Source: Rhodobacterales bacterium (GTDB taxonomy: Bacteria > Pseudomonadota > Alphaproteobacteria > Rhodobacterales > Rhodobacteraceae). From it: DNA of 64,000 nucleotides. Position numbers and translations under genes: made by a program. The DNA lies in NCBI GenBank assembly GCA_002747035.1, contig PDRZ01000021.1, positions 46,657 to 110,656 of the forward strand, written 5' to 3'. Below the pieces are notes generated by a model. That model ran no database searches. It was given only the letters and a program-made list of their open reading frames with translations, and was not told the origin of the DNA. Of the stretch, positions 52,996 through 60,107 are shown one piece after another (the stretch's first letter is position 1; each line of letters starts with the position of its first letter).

Positions 52996-53606
52996 ACAAA
53001 CCACTTGGTATCATCCTTGCCGGAGGGCTGGCCACCCGCATGGGTGGCGGGGACAAGGCGCTGTTGCCTTTGGGTGATGGCGCATTGTTGTCCTATGTAC
53101 GCAACCGGTTGGCCCCTCAGGTGGGCGGGCTTGCCATCAACGCAAACGGAGACCCCGCGCGGTTCGCGGCCTATGGCCTGCCGGTGTTGGCCGACAGTAT
53201 CGAGGGGTTCCCGGGCCCCCTGGCCGGGGTGCTGGCGGGCATGGACTGGGCTGCTGAACAGGGGGTGGATTGCGTGGTCTCGGTGGCCGGGGACACGCCG
53301 TTTTTCCCTTCCGATCTTGTGGCCCGCCTAAGCAGCGCCGCGCAGGGCATGGCGCAGCCGCTTGTGCTTGCCGCCACTCCGGATGGCCGACAACCCACCT
53401 TCGGCCTCTGGCCCGTGGCGTTGCGCGAGGATCTGCGCGATGCGCTTAATGGGGGGTTGCGCAAGGTTGTGCAATGGAGTGATGCCCATGGCGGTCGTGT
53501 TGCGGAATTCGAAGGTGGCGATCCGGGGCCGTTTTTCAACATCAACACCCCCGAGGACCTGATCCGCGCACAGGGTATGATACAAGGGTATGGGGCAGGG
53601 ATATGA
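52992..53606 (+). CDS. mobA: Molybdenum cofactor guanylyltransferase MobA
   Basis: The 204-residue protein has the nucleotidyltransferase motif LAGGLATRMGGGDKALLPLG at the N-terminus and VVSVAGDTPFFP in the catalytic centre. It adds GMP to Mo-molybdopterin, forming the MGD cofactor. It overlaps the upstream unknown gene and mobB by four bases each. Confidence 0.93.
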   Translation: MNKPLGIILAGGLATRMGGGDKALLPLGDGALLSYVRNRLAPQVGGLAINANGDPARFAAYGLPVLADSIEGFPGPLAGVLAGMDWAAEQGVDCVVSVAGDTPFFPSDLVARLSSAAQGMAQPLVLAATPDGRQPTFGLWPVALREDLRDALNGGLRKVVQWSDAHGGRVAEFEGGDPGPFFNINTPEDLIRAQGMIQGYGAGI

Positions 53607-54139
53607 GGCAGGGCAAAAGACATGATACGGGGCGCGCCATGCGGGTGATGGGCATTGTGGGCTGGAAGAACAGCGGCAAGACCGGGCTGGTCGAACGGTT
53701 GGTGCAGGCGTTGACCGCGCGCGGCCTGACCGTTTCGACCATCAAAAACGCGCATCATTCGGTGGATGTCGATCAGCCGGGGCGGGACAGCTACCGCCAC
53801 CGACAAGCCGGGGCGGGGCAGGTGCTTCTGGCATCGGCGCACCGCTGGGCGTTGATGACGGAACTGCGCGGTGCCCCCGCGCCGGATCTGCCTATGCTGT
53901 TGGCTGAACTGGCCCCGTGTGACATTGTCCTGGTCGAAGGTTTCAAGCGCGAAAACCACCCCAAGATCGAGGCCTATCGCGCCGAGGCCGGGCACGAGTT
54001 GCTCGCCCCCGGCGACCCCACGATCCGGGCTGTGGCATCAGATACGGATCTGGTGCTTGACCGACCTGTTCTGCATCTTGATCATACGGCCCAAATCGCT
54101 GATTTCGTAGCAAAGGAGGCCGCGCCATGGCCGACCTGA
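53603..54139 (+). CDS. mobB: Molybdopterin-guanine dinucleotide biosynthesis protein MobB
   Basis: The 178-residue protein has a P-loop (IVGWKNSGKTGLVERL) and the downstream VEGFKRENHPKIE segment of MobB GTP-binding proteins, which assist MobA. The start ATG at 53603 overlaps the mobA stop; a second ATG 36 bases later would begin closer to the P-loop and is equally possible. It overlaps moeA by 13 bases. Confidence 0.9.
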   Translation: MRQGKRHDTGRAMRVMGIVGWKNSGKTGLVERLVQALTARGLTVSTIKNAHHSVDVDQPGRDSYRHRQAGAGQVLLASAHRWALMTELRGAPAPDLPMLLAELAPCDIVLVEGFKRENHPKIEAYRAEAGHELLAPGDPTIRAVASDTDLVLDRPVLHLDHTAQIADFVAKEAAPWPT

Positions 54140-55389
54140 TTCCACCGCCCCTGCGCGACGATTGCTTTGCCCTGCCGCCAGGGATTGACTGGACCCCGGT
54201 TGAGGTGGCACAGGCCCGGTTGCGCGACCGGTTGCACCGGGTGACGACCGCGCAAACCCGACCGCTTGGCGCGGCGCTTGGCGCGATCCTTGCGCAGGAC
54301 GTGGTGGCCAGGCGATCCAACCCGCCTCTGCCCAATTCGGCAGTGGATGGGTATGGCTTTGCCTTTGACAGCTTGCCCACGGGCGATCCGGTTCTGCCCC
54401 TGTCCGAGGGGCGTGCAGCGGCCGGGCTGGTCTTTGACGGCGAGGTCGCGGCGGGTCAGGCGATCCGGGTTCTGACCGGGGCCGCGCTTCCCAAAGGCGT
54501 GGATACCGTGGTTCTCGAAGAGGATGTAACGCGCGGGGACGGGAAAATCGCGTTTCGTCAGGGCGTCAGGAAAGGGGCAAATACCCGTCAGGCCGGTGAG
54601 GATGTGACTGAGGGTCAGGCGATCCTCAAAGCCGGGCACAGGATCGGCGTGGCGGACCTTGCGCTGTGCGCTGCTGTGGGCGTGGCGGACCTTGACGTGT
54701 TTTCGCGGCTCCGGGTTGCGGTGATTTCAACCGGGGATGAGTTGATCGAAGCCGGAGAGGTCGCGCGCCCGGGGCAGATCCACGATGCCAACCGCCCGAT
54801 GCTGTTGGGCCTGTTGGCGAAGGCCGGGTACGAGGCGGTGGATCTGGGGCGTATCGGTGATGATCGCGACAGGCTGCGCGCCGGGCTGGACGCGGGTGCC
54901 ATGCGGGCGGATGTGATCCTGACCTCGGGCGGGGCGTCGGCGGGGGATGAGGATCACGTGTCGGCCCTGCTGAACGAAAGCGGTGCCATGGGGCTTTGGC
55001 GGATCGCCATCAAGCCGGGGCGTCCCCTTGCGCTGGGGATGTGGAACGGGGTGCCGGTGTTCGGCTTGCCCGGAAACCCGGTTGCCGCGCTGGTCTGTGC
55101 ATTGGTGTTCGGCCTGCCCGCGATGGGCCTTCTGGCCGGGCAGGGGTGGCGCGATCCTTTGGCCTTTCCGCTGCCTGCGGGCTTTAGCAAGCGCAAGAAG
55201 GCGGGGCGGCGGGAATACCTGCGCGCACGGGTCCGGGATGGAAAGGTCGAGGTGTTCGCCTCGGAAGGTTCAGGGCGGATCAGCGGCCTAAGCTGGGCCG
55301 AAGGCTTGGTGGAACTGCCCGATCACGCCATGGAAGTGCATATGGGTGACCCGGTGCGGTTCCTGCCCTGGGGGAGCTTTGGCGTGTGA
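54127..55389 (+). CDS. moeA: Molybdopterin molybdenumtransferase MoeA
   Basis: The 420-residue protein has the MoeA pattern: NPPLPNSAVDGYGFAF near residue 60, VISTGDELIEAGEVARPGQIHDAN, TSGGASAGDEDHV and GNPVAALVCALVFGLP, with a C-terminal domain IV. MoeA inserts molybdate into adenylated molybdopterin made by MoaB/MogA-type enzymes. It is the last gene of the fdhD-mobA-mobB-moeA block. Confidence 0.93.
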   Translation: MADLIPPPLRDDCFALPPGIDWTPVEVAQARLRDRLHRVTTAQTRPLGAALGAILAQDVVARRSNPPLPNSAVDGYGFAFDSLPTGDPVLPLSEGRAAAGLVFDGEVAAGQAIRVLTGAALPKGVDTVVLEEDVTRGDGKIAFRQGVRKGANTRQAGEDVTEGQAILKAGHRIGVADLALCAAVGVADLDVFSRLRVAVISTGDELIEAGEVARPGQIHDANRPMLLGLLAKAGYEAVDLGRIGDDRDRLRAGLDAGAMRADVILTSGGASAGDEDHVSALLNESGAMGLWRIAIKPGRPLALGMWNGVPVFGLPGNPVAALVCALVFGLPAMGLLAGQGWRDPLAFPLPAGFSKRKKAGRREYLRARVRDGKVEVFASEGSGRISGLSWAEGLVELPDHAMEVHMGDPVRFLPWGSFGV

Positions 55390-55413
55390 CCTTGTCTTGT
55401 AAAGCTGACGGGA

Positions 55414-55437
55414 GTGGATTTTGATCCCAAAATCCAC
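55414..55437. repeat. Inverted repeat downstream of moeA
   Basis: GTGGATTTTG and CAAAATCCAC form a perfect ten-pair stem with loop ATCC, 25 bases after the moeA stop. No T-run follows, so it is not a typical terminator, although it may stabilise the transcript end. Confidence 0.75.
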
Positions 55438-55509
55438 GAAGCATCAGCGTGAAATCAGAGACCTATAGTAAAAAGGCACAATCAGAATTGTGTCGTTTGG
55501 CTATAGCTT

Positions 55510-55634
55510 GGCCGGGCGGCTTGGCTGGGCTGCGCTGCCCCGTGGGGCAGCGCCCGGCCCAACGGGACGTGCTGCATCTTTGATGCAGGGCGGACGGGCG
55601 GGAGCGCCCCTGAGCGCCTCAGGCCGATCCCGTT
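55510..55634. repeat. GC-rich, cloverleaf-like structured segment
   Basis: A first hairpin pairs GCGCTGCCCC with GGGGCAGCGC (55532-55553), with GGCCGGGC (55510-55517) able to pair with GCCCGGCC (55552-55559). Then AACGGGA (55561-55567) pairs with TCCCGTT (55628-55634), enclosing three hairpins: CTGCATC/GATGCAG (55572-55588), GGGCG/CGCCC (55596-55609) and TGAG/CTCA (55611-55621). The layout resembles a tRNA-like multibranch fold or a mobile intergenic repeat. No gene is present. Confidence 0.65.
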
Positions 55635-55635
55635 G

Positions 55636-55684
55636 AAGTATTTCCAGTTCTTGCTGTGATCCAACAATACCTGGAAACGCTTTA
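55636..55684. repeat. Dispersed palindromic element, copy E
   Basis: AAGTATTTCCAGTTCTTGC...TGGAAACGCTTTA is a left-type palindrome of the element family in reverse orientation relative to copies A and B. Its last bases (TTA) give the TAA stop codon of the following minus-strand gene. Confidence 0.82.
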
Positions 55685-56704
55685 GTCAAACGTGCCGGAC
55701 ACACGGCCGATCAGCATAAAGGCGCGGGCGGTGCGGGTGTTGGCAAGCTCAGTAATTTCCGCGTCCGTCGCGGATTGTTCGAATTCCGTGAACATCTGGT
55801 CGAACTTACGCAGGAAGTGATGGGCGCTGTCGCGGAAAATAGGATCTTCGCGCATACGTCCCGCGGTCAGCGCCAGCGACGAGCGATCCCGCACCCCACC
55901 CAGCCCGGCGATCAGCCGCCCCCGTTCTCCGGCAGCAAATTTGCGCCAGATTTCGGGGCGCGCCATGTCGGGGCGCAGGTCATCCATGTAAATCCCGTCC
56001 TGGCTCAGCAGGGTCAGAATATCCTGGCTGGCCTGGATCAGTTGAGATGCCTTGCGATCCTTCAATGCCTTGCGCAGCGCGGCAAAGCCAACCGTGTCGT
56101 CGGCAGTTTCCGGGAAGTTGATCGCACGGATGAAATCGTCATGATCCAGCGGCGGTGCCATGTCTTCGGATGTGGTGCCAAGCGGCAGCGGGGCCTGATC
56201 CCGGGTCTCGGCCTTGGGCTGGTTGATCGTGATCGACGGGCGCGGCGCGGATGTATCCCGGGTGGAGTGGAAGGTCGCCAGCGCCGTTTCGGTCTTTTTC
56301 TGTGCCGCTGCGATTTCGTCCAGTTTGCGTGAAACCGAGGGTTCGGACAGAACTTCGCGCCCCTGGGCCTGGATCAGATAGGCCTGACGGATTGCGTCGA
56401 TAGCAGCCTGCAAACGCTGGCTTTCTTCCCGCATTACCCGCGAAGATTTCGCCGCCGTCGCCGCCACCCAGATCATGGCCACGGGCATGAAGATCGCCAG
56501 CATGGTCATGATGAACCGCAGGCTGTCCACCCCCGCTTCGCCCGTCGGTGCGGGCCGTTCAAGCGTCAGAAAAAACACGGCCGCACCGATCAGCCACAGG
56601 GTCGAAAGCGCAAGCGCGATGATCTCGATCGCCGAGATACGTGCGTGCGTGGGCCGGTCATAGATGCCCAGCGGCGTGGGTTGGCTTTGTTTGGGATCCG
56701 CCAT
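55682..56704 (-). CDS. Membrane protein of unknown function, Rhodobacterales type
   Basis: The 340-residue protein has two membrane segments near the N-terminus (about residues 25-48 and 62-82), a helical coiled-coil-like stretch (MREESQRLQAAIDAIRQAYLIQ, KLDEIAAAQKKTETALATF), an unstructured middle and a C-terminal globular domain (FIRAINFPETADDTVGF to VSGTFD). I do not recognise a family with known function. It lies 13 bases downstream of greA on the same strand and may be cotranscribed. Its stop codon is part of repeat copy E. Confidence 0.65.
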   Translation of the reverse strand: MADPKQSQPTPLGIYDRPTHARISAIEIIALALSTLWLIGAAVFFLTLERPAPTGEAGVDSLRFIMTMLAIFMPVAMIWVAATAAKSSRVMREESQRLQAAIDAIRQAYLIQAQGREVLSEPSVSRKLDEIAAAQKKTETALATFHSTRDTSAPRPSITINQPKAETRDQAPLPLGTTSEDMAPPLDHDDFIRAINFPETADDTVGFAALRKALKDRKASQLIQASQDILTLLSQDGIYMDDLRPDMARPEIWRKFAAGERGRLIAGLGGVRDRSSLALTAGRMREDPIFRDSAHHFLRKFDQMFTEFEQSATDAEITELANTRTARAFMLIGRVSGTFD

Positions 56705-56717
56705 GGCGGGGCCTCGC

Positions 56718-57188
56718 TTAGGAATAGTCGATTTTCAGGACTTCATAGCTGCGTTCCCCGCCGGGGGTGCGCACTTCAACGCTGTCGCCTTCTTCTTTGC
56801 CGATCAGTGCGCGCGCGATCGGGGATTTGATGTTGAGCAGACCTTTTTCGATATTGGCCTCGTGTTCACCCACGATCTGCCAAGTCTTTTCCTCGTCCGT
56901 GTCTTCATCCACCAGCGTGACCCTGGCCCCGAACTTGATGGCTCCGGAGAGGCCCGAAGGGTCGATCACGTCCGCAAGGCTGAGCACACCTTCAAGCTCC
57001 TTGATACGGCCTTCGATGAACCCCTGCTTTTCCCGCGCCGAATGGTATTCTGCATTTTCCTTCAGGTCGCCAAGTTCGCGCGCCTCGGCAATTGCCTGGA
57101 TCACGGAGGGGCGCTCTACGGTTTTCAGCTGTTTCAATTCAGTTTCCAGCGCGGTGAACCCCGCGCGGGTCATCGGAAGCTTTTCCAT
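56718..57188 (-). CDS. greA: Transcription elongation factor GreA
   Basis: The 156-residue protein has the N-terminal coiled-coil with acidic tip ([42 protein letters not shown] broken by the usual GDLKENAEY motif) and the C-terminal FKBP-like domain ([33 protein letters not shown]). GreA stimulates cleavage of backtracked RNA by RNA polymerase. It starts a minus-strand pair with the membrane protein downstream. Confidence 0.95.
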   Translation of the reverse strand: MEKLPMTRAGFTALETELKQLKTVERPSVIQAIAEARELGDLKENAEYHSAREKQGFIEGRIKELEGVLSLADVIDPSGLSGAIKFGARVTLVDEDTDEEKTWQIVGEHEANIEKGLLNIKSPIARALIGKEEGDSVEVRTPGGERSYEVLKIDYS

Positions 57189-57331
57189 GGTCGGTTCGTT
57201 CTCTTTGTATCTGCGTCATCTGCGGGCGTTCTTTTTGAAACTGCGTCCGCTTGCGTTCATTCTCACACTGCCTGCAAAGGGCTTGGCTTTGCAATAGTGG
57301 ATGGATGATGGAAGGGCAATGGGGCGTTGGG

Positions 57332-57697
57332 TCAGGCCCCGGGGCGGCGATGTTCCGCGCGGAATTTCGCAATCTCCTGCGCCGTAAACCGCAGTTTCCT
57401 GCCTGTATCCGCGCGAGACAGCGTTGCCCCCGCATCGTCCAGCAGCCGGATGGCAGGATCAATCCGCGCCCGGCCAGCCACCCGACCCGGTTTGGGGTGC
57501 CCTTGAAGTTTCCCCCGTTTTGTCGTCCCATTCGTCTGCCTGCCCGCAGAGCCGGGTTTCATGGCCTTGCGCAAGATCACTTCGCCGGGCGACCCAGAGA
57601 GAGAGAAATTCCCCATATCGGTTTTGAAAAACCCCCAGGTCGGGTCCGCATCCGGTGACAGCACGAGGTTGAAATCAAAGAAAGAGGACCGCAGCAT
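57332..57697 (-). CDS. Unassigned open frame
   Basis: The frame encodes 121 residues (FFDFNLVLSPDADPTWGFF near the N-terminus and QEIAKFRAEHRRPGA at the end). I do not recognise any family. It has no obvious RBS, and lies in a decayed region, so it may be non-coding or a fragment. Confidence 0.25.
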   Translation of the reverse strand: MLRSSFFDFNLVLSPDADPTWGFFKTDMGNFSLSGSPGEVILRKAMKPGSAGRQTNGTTKRGKLQGHPKPGRVAGRARIDPAIRLLDDAGATLSRADTGRKLRFTAQEIAKFRAEHRRPGA

Positions 57698-57756
57698 CGG
57701 GCGCGGTTGCTGAACCCGTCCCGCCGTTGCGCTTCTTTGACTGTGCTTCTTTGACG

Positions 57757-58076
57757 TTAAGTGCCATCCAGTTCCACCCCTGCCGGATCAGGTTGGCAAG
57801 GGGTAAGGACAAGATGTTCGGCCCCTTCCAGGGCGAGGTCGAAATTCTGCTCGATCAGGTTCCCGGAATTGCCGATGAATTGCGAGAACCCACCATTGCG
57901 CGCCTGTGCGTCAAGATAGTCGAGATGATATAACGCGCTTGGGTTCCGCGGCAGCGTGTCGGGTCCAAACCCGCCCTGCAAGAGCGGGTTGGTATAGCTG
58001 ACAAGTGATGAAATGGGGCCGTAAACACTGGCTCAAAGCGGGTCCCCGGGATAAGGAGAGGAATGCTTCTGGTCAT
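57757..58076 (-). pseudogene. DUF4375 (DMP19-like) remnant with frameshift
   Basis: From an ATG at 58076 one frame reads RSIPLLIPGTRFEPVFTAPF; after a shift near CACTTGTCAGC the second frame continues YTNPLLQGGFGPD and ALYHLDYLDAQARNGGFSQFIGNSG, whose NGGFSQF/NSG motif is the signature of DUF4375/DMP19-like proteins. The C-terminal half is not recognisable. The gene is therefore probably inactive. Confidence 0.52.
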
Positions 58077-58186
58077 TGCGAACTCTTGAAAGCGGATCGT
58101 ATGCGTGTGGCATAGCTTAAGCAGGCTGCGGCGAACAGACGCGATTTGGCGCGGATTCTATGCCCAACTACCGGGAAACGCCCAGT

Positions 58187-58246
58187 TTACGTCGCGTGGC
58201 AATTGACGCAGTGCAGCATCGGCGTGTAATCGTCGTTGAAATTTTC
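58187..58246 (-). other. Orphan CxxCH-containing fragment
   Basis: Between two stop codons the minus strand encodes ENFNDDYTPMLHCVNCHAT, with a c-type heme motif CVNCH. A continuation in a shifted frame reads RDVNWAFPGSWA. It could be the end of a decayed cytochrome c gene, but a chance motif cannot be ruled out. Confidence 0.35.
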
Positions 58247-58276
58247 TTAGCCACTGGCGCACGGGGGGATACCTAG

Positions 58277-59926
58277 ATGTCCGAGATTGAACGCGAAGCG
58301 ATGGAATATGATGTTGTGATCGTTGGTGCAGGACCTGCGGGCCTGTCTGCGGCGATCCGGCTTAAACAACTGGACGAAAATATTCAGGTTGTCGTTCTGG
58401 AAAAAGGGTCCGAAGTGGGCGCGCATATCCTGTCCGGTGCCGTGCTGGACCCTTGCGGGTTGGACGCGCTGATCCCCGACTGGAAGGAAAAGGGCGCGCC
58501 GCTTAACACGCCGGTCAAGGAAGACAACTTTTATATGCTGGGCGCGGCCGGTGAAATCCGTGTGCCCAACTTTCCGATGCCCCCCCTGATGCACAACCAC
58601 GGCAATTACATCGTATCGATGGGGAATGTCTGTCGCTGGATGGCCGAACAGGCCGAAGAGATGGGTGTTGAAATCTTCCCCGGCATGGCCTGTTCCGAGC
58701 TGGTATTCGACGAAAACGGCGGCGTCAAAGGCGTTGTCGCCGGTGTGTTCGGGTTGGAAGAAGACGGCTCTATCGGTCCGAATACCGAACCGGGGATGGA
58801 GCTGCATGGCAAATACGTGTTCCTGTCCGAAGGGGTGCGCGGGTCGCTGTCCAAGGAAGTGATCGCGAAATACGACCTCGCCAAAGGCTATGAGCCGCAA
58901 AAATACGGCGTGGGCATGAAAGAGATCTGGGAGATTGATCCGGCCAAGCACAAGGAAGGCACCGTAACCCATACGATGGGTTGGCCTCTGGGATCCAGGG
59001 CCGGGGGCGGGTCTTTCGTGTACCACCTTGAAAACAATCAGGTTTATGTCGGGTTCGTGGTTCACCTGAACTACAAGAACCCGTATCTCTTCCCCTATAT
59101 GGAATTCCAGCAGTTCAAGCATCACCCGATGATTGCCGAACTGTTGGAAGGCGGCAAGCGCGTGGCCTATGGCGCGCGGGCGATCACCGAAGGGGGCTAT
59201 CAGTCGATGCACAAGATGGTCGCGCCGGGCGTGGCTTTGCTTGGCTGTTCGGTGGGCATGGTCAACGTGCCGCGGATCAAAGGCAACCACAATGCGATGC
59301 TGTCCGGCAAGGCGGCGGCGGAAGCGGCATTCGAAGCGTTTGCTGCGGGCCGGTCGGGTGACGAACTGACCGCCTATGAGGACGAGGTGCGCAACGGCGC
59401 AATCGGCAAGGACCTCAAGAAGGTCCGCAATGTCAAACCGATGTGGTCGAAATGGGGGCTGCTGCCCTCGCTTGCCCTGGGTGGGTTGGACATGTGGACC
59501 AACACGTTCGGCTTTTCGCTGTTCGGCACGTTGAAGCACGGTAAAAGCGATGCACAGGCCACGGAAGAGGCCAGCAAACACAAGCCGATCAACTATCCCA
59601 AGCCCGATGGCAAACTCAGCTTTGACCGGTTGACCAACGTTTCCTTCGCAATGACGAACCACGAAGAGAGCCAGCCCTGTCACCTGAAGCTGACGGATCC
59701 AGACATACCGATTTTGAAAACCCTGCCGAAATATGCCGAACCGGCGCAACGCTATTGCCCCGCCGGTGTTTACGAGGTCGTCGAGGAAGACGGCAAAGAC
59801 TCGCGTTTCGTGGTCAACTTCCAGAACTGTGTCCACTGTAAAACCTGTGACATCAAGGACCCGGCCGAGAACATCACCTGGACCACTCCCCAGGGTGGCG
59901 ACGGGCCGAACTATCCGAACATGTGA
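58277..59926 (+). CDS. Electron transfer flavoprotein-ubiquinone oxidoreductase
   Basis: The 549-residue protein has the FAD motif VVIVGAGPAGLSAAIRL, the ubiquinone-binding middle (GGYQSMHKMVAPG, LLGCSVGMVNVPRIKGNHNAM) and the C-terminal 4Fe-4S ligands in NCVHCKTCDIKDP together with RYCPAGVYE. It passes electrons from ETF, reduced in fatty-acid and amino-acid oxidation, to ubiquinone at the inner membrane. GGGGG lies upstream of the ATG. A strong terminator follows. Confidence 0.95.
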   Translation: MSEIEREAMEYDVVIVGAGPAGLSAAIRLKQLDENIQVVVLEKGSEVGAHILSGAVLDPCGLDALIPDWKEKGAPLNTPVKEDNFYMLGAAGEIRVPNFPMPPLMHNHGNYIVSMGNVCRWMAEQAEEMGVEIFPGMACSELVFDENGGVKGVVAGVFGLEEDGSIGPNTEPGMELHGKYVFLSEGVRGSLSKEVIAKYDLAKGYEPQKYGVGMKEIWEIDPAKHKEGTVTHTMGWPLGSRAGGGSFVYHLENNQVYVGFVVHLNYKNPYLFPYMEFQQFKHHPMIAELLEGGKRVAYGARAITEGGYQSMHKMVAPGVALLGCSVGMVNVPRIKGNHNAMLSGKAAAEAAFEAFAAGRSGDELTAYEDEVRNGAIGKDLKKVRNVKPMWSKWGLLPSLALGGLDMWTNTFGFSLFGTLKHGKSDAQATEEASKHKPINYPKPDGKLSFDRLTNVSFAMTNHEESQPCHLKLTDPDIPILKTLPKYAEPAQRYCPAGVYEVVEEDGKDSRFVVNFQNCVHCKTCDIKDPAENITWTTPQGGDGPNYPNM

Positions 59927-59950
59927 TCCCATTCGCGAAATGGCAAAATG

Positions 59951-59980
59951 CGGGTGGTCCGGTCGGGCCGCCCGTTTTTT
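59951..59980 (+). terminator. Rho-independent terminator of ETF-QO gene
   Basis: CGGGTGGTCC, loop GGTC, GGGCCGCCCG and TTTTTT form a ten-pair stem (two G-U pairs) 25 bases after the stop codon. Confidence 0.85.
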
Positions 59981-60107
59981 GTGGCCCGTTCTTGATCCGG
60001 GCGTTTCGGGCGGCCTTTCATTGCGTTTGGCGTCAGGTGTATTAGGTTGAGGTGACATAGCGGGCCGCATTGGGCCGCCCGCCCACGAATTTGCGAGGCG
60101 AGAGCGC

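Larger units (their letters stand above)
57189..58276. other. 1.1-kb gene-poor, decayed region
   Basis: This stretch between greA and the ETF-QO gene holds an unassigned minus-strand frame (57332-57697), a frameshifted DUF4375 remnant (57757-58076), a 14-base tandem duplication around GCTTCTTTGACTGT (57731-57756) and a short frame with a heme-binding CxxCH (58187-58246). The ETF-QO promoter must lie in the last ~200 bases. Confidence 0.6.

Noticed and set aside
58168-58187. Possible extra palindromic-element arm (GGGAAACGCCCAGTTTAC)
   Set aside because: Only one arm-like string without an inverted partner or linker; insufficient to count as a copy.
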